Shown: positions 36,390 through 45,797, counted from the first letter of the stretch. The stretch: 64,000 nt of DNA from Methylomonas sp. LW13 (GCF_016865255.1 NZ_CP033381.1:4216001-4280000); one strand, 5' to 3'. Notes: a model not told the origin generated them from the sequence alone. Numbers and translations: made by a program.

Positions 36390-37008
36390 GTCCCTATTAA
36401 TCTCCGCGCTGGAAACCGCACTGAATCGTTATTTAGCGCTGGACGATCACATCGAACAGTATTTAACGCCCATGACCGGCAAAGTCATCGCCCTGCATGT
36501 GACGTCTTTCGACAGCAGCCTGTATCTTTGCCCTACCGCGCAAAGCATACAAATTCTGGAGAGCTATCCGGGCAGCGTGGACGCCACGCTCAGCGGTTCA
36601 TTGTCGGCTTTGGGCTTGATGGGTTTAAGCGCTACACCGATGCGCTCATTGTTCAAAGGCGAAGTCCGCATCGACGGCGACACCCAAGTCGCGCGCCGCC
36701 TGCAACGTCTGTTTGAAAAACTGGACATCAACCTGGAAAGCAAAATCGCCCGTTATACCGGCGACGCCTTTGCTCAACGCTTGGGCCAGTTGTTCCGCGG
36801 CAGCCGCGACTGGACGCAGCACACTCTGACCACCTTTCGCTTAAACCTAGAAGAATTCCTGCAAGAAGAAACTCGCGAGCTGCCGGCCAAATCGGAAGCC
36901 GAGTTATTTTTCCGCGACATCGACGCTTGCCGCAGCGACTGCGACCGCCTTGATGCCCGCCTCGCCCGCCTGGAAGCCGCAATCCAAACTACATCCGCGC
37001 CTCAATAA
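36373..37008 (+). CDS. ubiJ: Ubiquinone biosynthesis accessory factor UbiJ
   Basis: About 211 residues, N-terminal SCP2-like lipid-binding fold ([53 protein letters not shown]) and a helical C-terminus with a coiled coil at about 185-205. UbiJ binds ubiquinone intermediates in the soluble Ubi metabolon with UbiK. GTG at 36370 and ATG at 36373 both fit; the ATG is chosen. It overlaps the Uma2 gene and is followed 14 bp later by ubiB. Confidence 0.9.
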   Translation: MSSSVKSLLISALETALNRYLALDDHIEQYLTPMTGKVIALHVTSFDSSLYLCPTAQSIQILESYPGSVDATLSGSLSALGLMGLSATPMRSLFKGEVRIDGDTQVARRLQRLFEKLDINLESKIARYTGDAFAQRLGQLFRGSRDWTQHTLTTFRLNLEEFLQEETRELPAKSEAELFFRDIDACRSDCDRLDARLARLEAAIQTTSAPQ

Positions 37009-37022
37009 CAAGGACCTGCCCC

Positions 37023-38591
37023 GTGATTCGCCCGAAAATTCTGATGCGCCTCATCCATATCAACTGGGTGATGATGTTCCATGGCTTGGATGAAATTGTT
37101 TTAAAAACCCATTTATTTCGCCCCATCCGTTATATCGCGTTTTTATCGCCCAACTATTGGACCAGCAACTCCCGCGAACCGCGCGGCGCCCGCATCCGTA
37201 AAACCCTGGAAGACCTGGGGCCGATTTACGTCAAATTCGGCCAAACCCTGTCCACCCGCAAGGATTTACTGCCGGAAGACATCGCCGAAGAACTGGTCAA
37301 ACTGCAAGATAAGGTGCCGCCGTTTTCCGCTGACACGGCCCGCAAAATCATCGAACAACAACTGGGGCAATCGATAGAAGAGGCCTTCGCAGAGTTCGAT
37401 CCGCAACCGCTAGCCTCGGCGTCGGTTGCGCAAGTACACACCGCCACGCTGCACACCGGCGAAAAAGTCATCGTTAAAGTCTTGCGGCCGGACATCGAAG
37501 ACAAAATTCATTCCGACGTCGGCTTGCTCTACGAACTGGCGCGCCTAGCGGAACGCTTCTGGAGCGATGCCCGCCGCCTGCGGGCGATGGAAATCGTTGC
37601 CGAGTTCGAAAAAACCATTCTCGACGAACTGGATCTGGTGCGGGAAGCCTCCAACGCCAGCGCCATCCGCGCCAATTTCAAGAATTCCGAGATGCTCTAC
37701 ATCCCGGAAATTCACTGGCCGCTGACCCGCCGCAAAGTCTTGGTAATGGAACGCATCTACGGCATTCCGGTCGGCGACATCGACGCCCTGCGCAAAGGCA
37801 ATGCCGATTTCAAAAAGCTGGCCGAGCGCGGCGTGGAAATCTTTTTCACCCAAGTCTTTCGGGATAATTTCTTCCACGCCGACATGCATCCGGGCAATAT
37901 TTTCGTGCAATTGCCGGACAAATACCTGGCGGTAGACTTTGGCATCGTCGGTAGCCTTTCCAGCTCGGATCAACGCTATCTTGCCGAAAACTTCCTGGCC
38001 TTCTTCAATCACGACTACCGGAAAGTGGCGCAAATGCACATAGAATCCGGCTGGGTGCCCGCCACAACGCGGATCGAAGAGTTCGAAGCGGCAATCCGTA
38101 GCGTCTGCGAACCGATTTTTGAAAAACCGCTGAAAGACATTTCCTTCGGCTTGTTACTGCTAAGACTGTTCCAAACCGCCCGCCGCTTCGATATGGTGGT
38201 GCAACCGCAATTGGTCTTGCTGCAAAAAACCCTACTCAACATCGAAGGCCTGGGCCGTCAGCTTTACCCGGACCTGGACTTGTGGCAAACCGCCAAACCC
38301 TTCCTGGAAAACTGGTTCAAGGAACGAGTTGGTCCGGGTAAAAAGATCAAGGAGCTGTTCGCCAAATTCCCGGAAATCACCGAACAGATCCCGGAAGTCC
38401 CCGGCCTGGTATTCCAAGCCCTGCAAAGCGCCGCGCACATGCAGCAGCAACTTCAGCAGCAGCAAAAAGACATGCTGGAGCTACGTAAGCAACTTAAACG
38501 CAACAATACCCGGACTTTGCGGGCTATTCTCAGTGCGGCGGTGTTGATTGCGGCGGCGATAGTGTTGCGGTCGCCGTTGTTGGGGGGGTGA
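37023..38591 (+). CDS. ubiB: Ubiquinone biosynthesis kinase-like protein UbiB
   Basis: A 522-residue atypical protein-kinase-like family member starting at GTG with AAGGA upstream. Visible are the KxGQ motif ([18 protein letters not shown]), SVAQVHTA, the catalytic-type [15 protein letters not shown] and AVDFGIVGS (DFG-like), and one or two C-terminal membrane helices (about 495-518). It is needed for ubiquinone synthesis and has ATPase-type activity. It ends the hslV-hslU-DUF971-ubiE-Uma2-ubiJ-ubiB run. Confidence 0.95.
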   Translation: MIRPKILMRLIHINWVMMFHGLDEIVLKTHLFRPIRYIAFLSPNYWTSNSREPRGARIRKTLEDLGPIYVKFGQTLSTRKDLLPEDIAEELVKLQDKVPPFSADTARKIIEQQLGQSIEEAFAEFDPQPLASASVAQVHTATLHTGEKVIVKVLRPDIEDKIHSDVGLLYELARLAERFWSDARRLRAMEIVAEFEKTILDELDLVREASNASAIRANFKNSEMLYIPEIHWPLTRRKVLVMERIYGIPVGDIDALRKGNADFKKLAERGVEIFFTQVFRDNFFHADMHPGNIFVQLPDKYLAVDFGIVGSLSSSDQRYLAENFLAFFNHDYRKVAQMHIESGWVPATTRIEEFEAAIRSVCEPIFEKPLKDISFGLLLLRLFQTARRFDMVVQPQLVLLQKTLLNIEGLGRQLYPDLDLWQTAKPFLENWFKERVGPGKKIKELFAKFPEITEQIPEVPGLVFQALQSAAHMQQQLQQQQKDMLELRKQLKRNNTRTLRAILSAAVLIAAAIVLRSPLLGG

Positions 38592-38633
38592 GTTGCCGCT
38601 TATCCCTGCGGAAGCATCTGATGGGTAATTTGC

Positions 38634-38742
38634 AAGACAGGGACGATAGACAAAAGGAAATATGCATTAATAAACATATATTTATCGGGAGAATATATGA
38701 TATGTGGTAGATATACAGTTAACCATCAAATTACTTGTTAGA
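38634..38742 (+). repeat. Imperfect direct repeat, copy 1
   Basis: This roughly 105 bp stretch resembles 40282-40382. The best shared block is GTG-TAGAT-T-CAGTTAAC followed by ATC-AATT-TTGTT, about 36 positions with 7 differences, and an outer AAGGAAATA block matches too. It ends at the start of the orphan gene in GTTAGAG. It may be a promoter-bearing spacer or a decayed recombination site. Confidence 0.55.
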
Positions 38743-38755
38743 GGCTAAACATCTC

Positions 38756-39505
38756 GTGTCGCATATCCCTCTCCCTTTTCTGAGCTTCGCTGCTGATATC
38801 TTGGCCGATACCAGCCGAGGCTTGAGTGGAAACGAAGTTGTGAAATCCTTTAACGCTTACGCTGTCGAGTACAACATCAATATTCCTCATGCGGCGTATC
38901 CGTTTGAGGCCCCAAACAAGCGAACGGCGCTGCTAGAAAATCTGAAGTGTTTCCCTCCCCCTCTTCAGTTCAAAATTATTAGAGAGTTGTGTGATCACCG
39001 AATCTTCTCCAACAAGCAATACGACGAGCTGAAATCACTAAAGGTAAAGCTAGTCTCCCAATTCGCGCACCTCGCACCAAAAGACGAATTTTCTAAGCTT
39101 AACGAGACACTCACCGAAGAAACGCGCCACTGGCTCGACAGCTTCCCTAATGCACTAGAGTTGTACTTGCAGGCAATTCAAAAATACAAACACGGAATCT
39201 TTAGCAGAAACTTGCTTGATGATCTCCGACTCAGTTTGGAACTATTGCTGAAATGTGTTTTTAAAAACGATAAGTCTCTCGAAAATCAGCTCGGCAATGT
39301 CGGTAGTTTCGTCAATGAGGCCGGAGGTTCGAAAGAATTCTCGAATATGTTCTCGAAGCTGATCGACTACTACGCGAAATACCAAAACACATACATCAAA
39401 CACGATGACGCTGTGGTGGAGGAAGAAATCGAGTTCGTGTTTGAAATTTCATCATCTTTTATGCGCCACATAATTCGGCTTCATGCAAAGTCACCAAGCC
39501 TATAA
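38756..39505 (+). CDS. Orphan protein, possibly HEPN- or Abi-like
   Basis: About 249 residues from GTG at 38756 (AGAGG upstream); a TTG at 38735 would start inside the repeat. The protein is mostly helical. Its C-terminus (YIKHDDAVVEEEIEFVFEIS then SSFMRHIIRLH) has a loose likeness to HEPN-type tails of abortive-infection proteins, including an RxxxxxH, but this is only a suggestion. Base use is clearly A/T-richer than in the ubi genes, so the gene was probably acquired. It is followed by a palindromic stretch and REP elements. Confidence 0.6.
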   Translation: MSHIPLPFLSFAADILADTSRGLSGNEVVKSFNAYAVEYNINIPHAAYPFEAPNKRTALLENLKCFPPPLQFKIIRELCDHRIFSNKQYDELKSLKVKLVSQFAHLAPKDEFSKLNETLTEETRHWLDSFPNALELYLQAIQKYKHGIFSRNLLDDLRLSLELLLKCVFKNDKSLENQLGNVGSFVNEAGGSKEFSNMFSKLIDYYAKYQNTYIKHDDAVVEEEIEFVFEISSSFMRHIIRLHAKSPSL

Positions 39506-39566
39506 CATAGCGATCAACCTCCCTCCATTCGGTCGCTGGACGCTAAGAGGTAAAGGCGCGCAGCCC

Positions 39567-39648
39567 TTAGGGCGCATTAGCGACAGCGCAATGCGCCGAA
39601 TGAACATCACATGGCGCAATAACCGTTGGTTTTTATGCCCACCCGTTT
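39567..39648. repeat. REP-family palindrome, degenerate copy
   Basis: TTAGGGCGCATTAGCGACAGC and GCAATGCGCCGAATG are followed by TGGCGCAATAACCGTTGG. It matches the 78 bp palindromes at 40025 and 40875 but with a worn right end. Confidence 0.6.
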
Positions 39649-39664
39649 AATAGGCTTTCGTGTT

Positions 39665-40024
39665 TGGTGTCGCTAACGCGACGGCTGATTTTAATGTCGG
39701 GTCTCGGCCCGACAACCGAGATACTTTTCTTTGCTTGTCCAAAGAAAAGTATCCAAAAGAAAAGACACCCGGATGCCGCTTAGCTCACTCGGCACATCCC
39801 TGTGCCTCGCCCTTCGGGTGCGATGCATGCAAATCGGCTATCCTGCCGATTTGTCCTGCGCTCCTCGCTTTTGAACGGGGTTGCCGAAAGGGGCTTCCTG
39901 CCCCTTCGGCAACGCGCCGCATCCCTGCGGCGCCCCTAACGGGCTGAACCGTTCAAAAGCTCCGGTGCTCGGCGCGGCATACGGGAGAAAACCATCCCGG
40001 TTTTCGGTGGGCTTTCGAGAGACC
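39665..40024 (+). repeat. Large repeat, copy 1 (inverted relative to 40960-41265)
   Basis: This roughly 360 bp non-coding stretch shares many blocks with the reverse complement of 40960-41265. These include TGGTGTCGCTAACGCGACGG, TTTTAATGTCGGGTCTCGGC, CACCCGGATGCCGCTT, GGGGCTTCCTGCCCCTTC and AAAGCTCCGGTGCTCGGCGC. It carries a roughly 60 bp insertion. An open reading frame in it (39838-40071, minus) is repeat-derived and not a gene. It directly abuts a REP palindrome. Confidence 0.8.
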
Positions 40025-40102
40025 GTAGGGCGCATTAGCTTTAGCGTAATGCGCCGAATGAATCGACACACAGCGCAATGCCCGTTGGTTATTGCGCCCT
40101 AC
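40025..40102. repeat. REP palindrome, 78 bp
   Basis: GTAGGGCGCATTAG at the left end and ATTGCGCCCTAC at the right end form the outer arms; TAATGCGCC and GCGCAATGC form an inner stem. It is nearly identical to the copy at 40875-40952. Confidence 0.85.
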
Positions 40103-40281
40103 GAGCTGTTCGAACACATGTTGGCAATCCCTTAATCACTCTAGACGTGTGCTACCTCGCAAATGGTCCAAACGATGTTTCGCATACCCCTCGTTCCTCC
40201 GAATACGCTTCGCTATTCGCAGCTACGCCACTGATTTTTCACCGCGAGGAGAAACCCGGCTAGCCATTTTCGATGGCTTGG

Positions 40282-40382
40282 AAGACAGTCATAAGGAAAT
40301 ACATTCTATAAAGCATAGGCTTATTGCAGCCAGATCGGATTCGTGCTAGATGTGCAGTTAACTATCTAATTCTTTGTTGGGC
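40282..40382 (+). repeat. Imperfect direct repeat, copy 2
   Basis: Counterpart of 38634-38742; it ends in GTTGGGC, 6 bp before the ATG of the broken tsaA-like gene. GTTGGGC fits the GTTRRRY core of integron cassettes, but no full attC stem is visible. Confidence 0.55.
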
Positions 40383-40388
40383 ATCAAA

Positions 40389-40871
40389 ATGGAAAATGTT
40401 TCAATGCACTCACAAGTCACAGCAATCGGATTTGTCGAAGCCGTTCGGCCTCATGCGGAAGATGATTTTTGGGGAGGATAGGAAGCGTGTATTGCGCTGA
40501 CGTCGGAATTTACTTTTGAGGCATTGCAAGGGATTTCTGATTTTTCCCATGTCGAAGTACTGTTTCTTTTCCATGAAGTCGAGCCATCAAAAATTGTCAA
40601 GGGCGCGCGCCACCCTCGGAACAATAGCGCGTGGCCAGCCGTAGGCATCTTCGCGCAACGTGGTAAGAATCGGCCAAACCGCATCGGCAGCACGATCTGC
40701 CGTGTGATTCGTGTGGAAGGGGCGAAGCTTTTCGTCGCTGAATTGGATGCCATCAATGGCACGCCAGTGCTCGACATCAAACCCGTCATGGTTGAGTTCC
40801 TGCCACGCCAGGAAGTTCATCAGCCCGTCTGGTCACATGAACTCATGCGTGACTATTGGCTGCACAAGTAG
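40389..40871 (+). pseudogene. tsaA/trmO-like methyltransferase broken by an in-frame TAG
   Basis: Read from the ATG at 40389, the frame gives a TsaA/TrmO-type protein (TAIGFVEAVRPHAEDDFW, then a TAG at 40479-40481, then FSHVEVLFLFHEVEP, RPNRIGSTICRVIRVEG, LDAINGTPVLDIKPVM). The family is a SAM-dependent tRNA N6-methyladenosine methyltransferase or close relative. The amber codon lies exactly where the family continues without a gap (GG, stop, EACIAL), so this is a single nonsense change rather than a fusion. A truncated product could start at a TTG near 40524. It lies between REP elements and large inverted repeats. Confidence 0.8.
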
Positions 40872-40874
40872 CCC

Positions 40875-40952
40875 GTAGGGCGCATTAGTTTCTGCGCAAT
40901 GCGCCGAATGAATCGACACACGGCGCAATGCCCGTTGGTTATTGCGCCCTAC
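40875..40952. repeat. REP palindrome, 78 bp, second copy
   Basis: Almost identical to 40025-40102; it starts 3 bp after the stop of the broken tsaA-like gene. Outer arms are GTAGGGCGCATTAG and ATTGCGCCCTAC. Confidence 0.85.
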
Positions 40953-40959
40953 GAGCTAC

Positions 40960-41265
40960 GAGCAAAATCCAAAAGAAACGTCAAAGCCCTGAGCTCGCGA
41001 CGGGGTTTCCCCGTATGCCGCGCCGAGCACCGGAGCTTTTGGTGGGAATAGCCCGAAGGGGTACGGCAGGGATGCCGCACGTTGGCGAAGGGGCAGGAAG
41101 CCCCTTTCGCCAACCCCCGCCAAAAGCTCTGGAGCGCAGGAAACAAGCGGCATCCGGGTGGCTTTTCTTTTGGTGACTTTTCTTTGGCCAAACAAAGAAA
41201 AGTTACTCGGCTGTCGGGCCGAGACCCGACATTAAAACAACCGTCGCGTTAGCGACACCAAAAGC
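40960..41265 (-). repeat. Large repeat, copy 2 (inverted)
   Basis: The reverse complement of this stretch matches copy 1 at 39665-40024 in order, without the roughly 60 bp insertion. The two copies and the two REP palindromes frame about 930 bp that hold the tsaA-like pseudogene. The open reading frames at 40949-41195 are repeat-derived. The shared CTTTTCTTTGG...CAAAGAAAAG block is a hairpin. Confidence 0.8.
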
Positions 41266-41357
41266 CCTCCCAGACTTGCCTCGATACAGACTTTTAAGTG
41301 CAATTTCCCCCGGTTTGAATTAGCATCGTCCGACCATTTTCTTGAAGCCCCAGAACC

Positions 41358-42944
41358 TTGTATCAGCAATACTTCAATTTCAGCGAATTGCCATTTTCGA
41401 TCTCGCCTGACCCGCATTTCATGTTCATGAGCGAGCGACATCAGGAAGGTTTGGCGCATTTGCTGTATGGCATTAATCAAGGAGGTGGGTTTGTCGCTTT
41501 GACGGGCGAGGTGGGCACCGGCAAGACCACGCTGTGCCATTGCTTGCTGCAACAATTGCCCGAAAATGTGGATATTGCCTTGATTTTGAACCCTAAATTA
41601 ACGACACAGGAATTACTGGCGACGATCTGCGACGAGTTGGGCATCAGCCATGCCGGTTTCGCGGCCAAACAGCTGATCGACGCCATCAATCAATACCTGC
41701 TGGCCGCTTATTCGCAAGGCCGGCGCACGGTATTGTTGATCGACGAAGCGCAGAACCTTAGCTTGGACGTATTGGAGCAAATTCGCTTGCTGACCAATCT
41801 GGAAACCAGCAAAGCCAAGCTGTTACAGATCATCTTGGTCGGACAGCCGGAACTTAATGCGTTGCTGGCCCGCCAAGATTTGCGCCAGCTCAATCAGCGC
41901 ATCACCGCCCGCTATCATTTGCTGCCTTTGTCATTGGACGAGACCCGAGCTTATATTCGCCATCGCTTGCGGGTCTGCAAGGGCAACCATCGGCTGTTCA
42001 ATCCAGCGGCCATCCGCAAGATTTACCAGTATTCGCAAGGCGTGCCGCGCCTGATCAACATTCTGTGCGACCGGGCCTTGTTGGGCGCTTACGCCACCAA
42101 TGCGCGGGAAATCAACCCCGCAATCATTCGCCGGGCGGCACAGGAAGTGTTGGGGTCGGTAAAAACCAAACGGCGCTGGTATAGCGCAACCGCCGCGATT
42201 TTGGTGATCGGCGCTTGGGCCGGGCTGCAGTTTTGGTCTCAGCCGATGCCCGTTGTTGAACCGGCCAAACCGGCTATTGCCCAACAACCCGTAGTCCCGG
42301 CAGCGCCCATCCCCGCCGCCAAGCCGGTCAGCTTTGCCGATCAGCTGGATCAGGCCGGCCTCAGCTTTGCCGAAGCCGTGACCGAGTCGTTGAATACTTG
42401 GCATCTATCCGCCCCTCCTGGCCGCACTGCGGATTGCGCTACGGTAGCGACGCTGGGTTTGCAGTGCTTATTCGGCAAGGGCAATTGGCAAGAGTTACTG
42501 ACCTTAAACCGGCCGGCGATTCTGGCTTTTTCCGACCCGACCGGCGCCAAGCGCTATGTATTGTTGACCGGCGTTGAGCATGATTCGGCGATCATCCGTT
42601 TGAAGGACACCGTCAACATCCCGCTCGCGGAGTTGGTAACCCTCTGGGACGGCAATTATTTGTTGCTGTGGCGACCGCCGCATCCAGGGGTCACGGAAAT
42701 CGCTCCCACGCAGCAATCCGCAGCAGTGCTCTGGCTGCGCGAACGGTTAAGTAAAATCACCGGCAAACCTGCTGGCGACATGGCTTCCCGAATTTTCGAT
42801 GAAACGCTGAAAGCCGAGTTGTCTAGTTTCCAACGCCGGCACCATCTGACGCCCGACGGCATAGCCGGCGCCCGCACCCTGATCCATCTGGATAACCAAA
42901 GCGGCGCCTCTGCTGCGCCCCATTTGGCAATCACCACTCGCTAG
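41358..42944 (+). CDS. gspA: ExeA/GspA-type AAA ATPase with peptidoglycan-binding domain
   Basis: A 528-residue protein starting at TTG. The N-terminal AAA domain has Walker A (GEVGTGKTTLCHCLL) and Walker B (VLLIDEAQN), as in ExeA/GspA. A membrane helix lies at about 274-290, an Ala/Pro linker follows, and a periplasmic part with a C39-like segment (ATLGLQCLFGKGNWQ) precedes a C-terminal peptidoglycan-binding domain (AELSSFQRRHHLTPDGIAGA). It helps insert the type II secretion secretin through the cell wall. gspB follows. No other gsp genes are in the window. Confidence 0.88.
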   Translation: MYQQYFNFSELPFSISPDPHFMFMSERHQEGLAHLLYGINQGGGFVALTGEVGTGKTTLCHCLLQQLPENVDIALILNPKLTTQELLATICDELGISHAGFAAKQLIDAINQYLLAAYSQGRRTVLLIDEAQNLSLDVLEQIRLLTNLETSKAKLLQIILVGQPELNALLARQDLRQLNQRITARYHLLPLSLDETRAYIRHRLRVCKGNHRLFNPAAIRKIYQYSQGVPRLINILCDRALLGAYATNAREINPAIIRRAAQEVLGSVKTKRRWYSATAAILVIGAWAGLQFWSQPMPVVEPAKPAIAQQPVVPAAPIPAAKPVSFADQLDQAGLSFAEAVTESLNTWHLSAPPGRTADCATVATLGLQCLFGKGNWQELLTLNRPAILAFSDPTGAKRYVLLTGVEHDSAIIRLKDTVNIPLAELVTLWDGNYLLLWRPPHPGVTEIAPTQQSAAVLWLRERLSKITGKPAGDMASRIFDETLKAELSSFQRRHHLTPDGIAGARTLIHLDNQSGASAAPHLAITTR

Positions 42945-42954
42945 GCTTGTTGAT

Positions 42955-43767
42955 ATGTCTTACATCTTGAATGCATTGCGCAAATCCGAACGAGAACGCC
43001 AAGCCATGCAGCCCGACTCGGTGACCAGCCGCATCGCTATCGAGCAAATGCCGGAACGACATGGCATGACTAAGATCATCGTTGCGCTGGTCCTGTTGAA
43101 CTTGGCGATTTTGATTTATTTTCTGGGCATCGCGCCACAGACACCCGCAGAAAAACCACAGCCCCTCGTCAATATCGAAGAAGCGGCGCCGTTGATCGCG
43201 AAAGCAAATCCACAATTGCCGGCCGATAGTCCACCGAAACCGGCAAAGCTTGCCCCCACGCCCAAAACTGAGCCGCCTCGCAATCCGACGTCGGCAGCCG
43301 AAAAACTCGCCGCTAACACAAAACAAGCAGTTGAGCCGGTCGAGCGGGTTAAACCGGCCGTTGCGCCAGCGCAGCCGGTTAAGCCCTTACCGACGGTAAC
43401 CACCGCAGCAGCGCCGGCTAGCAAGCCGACAGCCGAGATAGAACGACAATCTAAACTTGTTCCGCAACGCATCGAAGAACCCAGTGAACAAGCCGTAGCG
43501 AAAAAACCGGAGCCAGTCGCGCTAGCAAGTCCACAAAACGACTTGCCCACTTTACAAGACTTACCGCCGGAAGTGCGCCAGTCGTTGCCAAATCTACCGA
43601 TTAATGTATTTAGCTATTCACCCACACCGGCGGAGCGTTTCGTGATGATAGACATGGTAAAATACGTACCCGGCCAGACGATCAAAGACCAGTTGGAACT
43701 GAAGGAAATAGTGGAGGACGGGATTGTCGTCCGCTATCAGGGCCGAGTGTTCAAGATCAAACGCTAA
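42955..43767 (+). CDS. gspB: General secretion pathway protein B (GspB)
   Basis: A 270-residue protein. The N-terminus MSYILNALRKSERERQ is a GspB signature, then one membrane helix (IIVALVLLNLAILIYFL, about 42-58). A long Pro/Ala/Lys-rich periplasmic linker follows and the C-terminal domain reads NLPINVFSYSPTPAERFVMI and EDGIVVRYQGRVFKIKR. It partners with GspA in the assembly of the secretin. It starts 10 bp after gspA. Confidence 0.9.
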   Translation: MSYILNALRKSERERQAMQPDSVTSRIAIEQMPERHGMTKIIVALVLLNLAILIYFLGIAPQTPAEKPQPLVNIEEAAPLIAKANPQLPADSPPKPAKLAPTPKTEPPRNPTSAAEKLAANTKQAVEPVERVKPAVAPAQPVKPLPTVTTAAAPASKPTAEIERQSKLVPQRIEEPSEQAVAKKPEPVALASPQNDLPTLQDLPPEVRQSLPNLPINVFSYSPTPAERFVMIDMVKYVPGQTIKDQLELKEIVEDGIVVRYQGRVFKIKR

Positions 43768-43829
43768 TAGCGGCTGGCGGAATGCCTATCGCCTTCAGCC
43801 CAGCCCATTGGAATTTGTTGCAGCCAAAT

Positions 43830-45320
43830 TCAAAAACTATATTTGGCTGAAAACTGCACCCGCTGTAACACGCCATCCCGCCCATCGATCAACTCGCGCG
43901 TCGCATAAGTATATTCCACGCCGAACATGGCCTGACTGACCGGGCTCCATAGCAAATTGGCATGCACGGATTGTACTTGGCGGCTCAGCACCGTATTTGC
44001 GTAACTGGGGTAATCCGCCTGCGCAAAACCATAGGTAACATTAGACCGCCATTGCTTATCCCACCAATGCTGATAAGACAACATGCCGCCGTAGGCATTG
44101 ACCATCTCGATAGCGCCGTGTTGATCCAGCGCCGCATCGGCGAAGGTGTTATTGGTAGACACGTAGCGCCCGTCGCCTTTGCCGTAATGCGCCATAAAGC
44201 GCATATTATCCAGGCCAAACGTATTAATCCGTCCGGCCACGTTAACCCCGCCGCCCCACTCCGCTTGTCGATAACCGGTCGTGCCATGGGTATAGCGCAA
44301 CTGCCTGCCGACCGCCGCCAAAGACACATTGCCCCAATCCGGATTCAGATTGAGCCTAGCGATTACATCCGGATAACGATCAGCGTTAGGCGTAGTGTAA
44401 TACCCCGCATCCAAATTGGGATTGGTACTTTTACTGGAAGAAGTCTCCAGCGCACTATCGACCCACAAACGGCTGCGCGGCGCCTCCAACGCCACTTGCC
44501 ACTCCATCGGCGTATCCAGCCAATTAAACGGCTCGCTCCAGCGCACCAAAGGATCGCGCAGGCTGGCGACAGCGCCAGCAGAGCCACCCACATCCAACGT
44601 ATCCGGCAATGCGGCTACGTTAAGAAAGGTAGTCCAGGTTTGTCCAGCCAGAAAATGACCGATGGAGCCGTAGGCGTGGCGCAAACGCGGCGTGTATGTG
44701 TACGTTGCCGGATCGCCGTAAAAGTCAAACTCGATATAGGTGTTGATGTCGCCCCAGTCAGTCGTCGGGGTAAACGATTTGAACCACAAACGGCTTTCTT
44801 TGCCGTGAAACGTAATTTGCCCACGTTCACCGGCCGCACCCACCGGAATTTGCGCCATCGCCAGTTGCTGATCGCCCAGCCTGTCACGCCCGGCGCTGAC
44901 GCTGTTAAACAAGGTGTCCATTTTCACGAACCCGCCCAAACCCACCGAAGTGTCGGTGCCGGGAATTTTAAACGTGCCTTTCACATCGCCAACCGTCACC
45001 GCCGGCTTCTCTTTGGCCTTATCGCTCACCAAAGCGGAAGCGGTGCCACCCGTCGCTACCGTTGTCGGAGACGCCACCGCAGCTTGCACCGTATTGCTGA
45101 CCGGTGCCTTGCCGGCAGCAACTTGCTCGGCGCGGACATGCTGCAACTCCTGCTCCAGCTGTTCGATCCTGGCATTGGAACGCTCAACCTGACTCTGTAA
45201 TTGAGTGACTTGCTGACTTAAGGCCTTCAGCAAAGCCTTGATGTCTTCGTCGGCCGCTTGCGCGGGATTAACCATCCAACAGCACAGCCACATGAGACAT
45301 AGTTGTAAAAATTTGCTCAT
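43830..45320 (-). CDS. DcaP-family trimeric outer-membrane porin
   Basis: A 496-residue outer-membrane protein. A signal peptide ends near AQAADE (residue about 24). An N-terminal coiled coil (LLKALSQQVTQLQSQVERSN) spans about residues 28-65, and a barrel ends in FSAKYSF. The DcaP pattern is visible in IPGTDTSVGLGGFVKMDTL and AGQTWTTFLN. DcaP-like porins take up aromatic or dicarboxylic compounds, but the substrate is not known here. It lies 3 bp downstream of a cytochrome lipoprotein gene, so the two are likely co-expressed. Confidence 0.85.
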   Translation of the reverse strand: MSKFLQLCLMWLCCWMVNPAQAADEDIKALLKALSQQVTQLQSQVERSNARIEQLEQELQHVRAEQVAAGKAPVSNTVQAAVASPTTVATGGTASALVSDKAKEKPAVTVGDVKGTFKIPGTDTSVGLGGFVKMDTLFNSVSAGRDRLGDQQLAMAQIPVGAAGERGQITFHGKESRLWFKSFTPTTDWGDINTYIEFDFYGDPATYTYTPRLRHAYGSIGHFLAGQTWTTFLNVAALPDTLDVGGSAGAVASLRDPLVRWSEPFNWLDTPMEWQVALEAPRSRLWVDSALETSSSKSTNPNLDAGYYTTPNADRYPDVIARLNLNPDWGNVSLAAVGRQLRYTHGTTGYRQAEWGGGVNVAGRINTFGLDNMRFMAHYGKGDGRYVSTNNTFADAALDQHGAIEMVNAYGGMLSYQHWWDKQWRSNVTYGFAQADYPSYANTVLSRQVQSVHANLLWSPVSQAMFGVEYTYATRELIDGRDGVLQRVQFSAKYSF

Positions 45321-45323
45321 CCT

Positions 45324-45797
45324 CTAGCTCCCCAGTTTTCTGAATAAGGCATGACAAGAGGTACAGGTGGTGTTGATTTCATGCAAGCTATCCGGAATGG
45401 CGTCTATATGATTTTGCTCGGCAAGCAGCTGCAATTGGCGCATCTCTTCGCGCAGCTTGCCGGCCAAGGCCAGAAACGTGGTTTGTTCGGCTGCGTTTAA
45501 CTGCAAACCGGGCATACGGGCAATCATGATCTCGACAGTAGCCGCCAAATCCCGCGCTGCTTCGCCGATTTGCCGTGAATATTTGCGGCGCTCCACGTCT
45601 AATTGCTGCTCGGTCATAAACCGCTCCTGCATCAGGCTATTCATCCGGTCCATCAATTCATGCAAGCGCTTGTCCCGCACCGCATGCAAGGCCGGCTGGC
45701 CGGTTTGGCTGCGCCCACCCTCCAAGTTCGCATACTGATTATTTTGGCTACAAGCGCCCAACATCAATAGTAGTGCGGCTAGATACAGGGTTTTCAT
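45324..45797 (-). CDS. Cytochrome c-like lipoprotein
   Basis: About 157 residues from ATG at 45797. The lipoprotein signal (LYLAALLLMLGAC) is followed by a helical bundle and one c-type haem motif, CTSCH, near the C-terminus, as in cytochrome c-prime-like four-helix proteins. It should be periplasmic and lipid-anchored. The adjacent porin suggests shared regulation, but a direct electron partner is not visible. A reading from 45902 would add 35 residues without homology and is less likely. Confidence 0.75.
   Translation of the reverse strand: MKTLYLAALLLMLGACSQNNQYANLEGGRSQTGQPALHAVRDKRLHELMDRMNSLMQERFMTEQQLDVERRKYSRQIGEAARDLAATVEIMIARMPGLQLNAAEQTTFLALAGKLREEMRQLQLLAEQNHIDAIPDSLHEINTTCTSCHALFRKLGS

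Noticed and set aside
39838-40071. Small open frame in the large repeat, minus strand
   Set aside because: It is repeat-derived; the inverted copy gives similar peptides in several frames, as spurious proteins in many genomes do.
40949-41195. Open frames in the second large repeat
   Set aside because: Same repeat-derived peptides, no coding features.
43962-45200. A 412-residue open frame opposite the DcaP porin gene
   Set aside because: It is a frame shadow of the porin: Arg/His-rich, no domain, no ribosome site.
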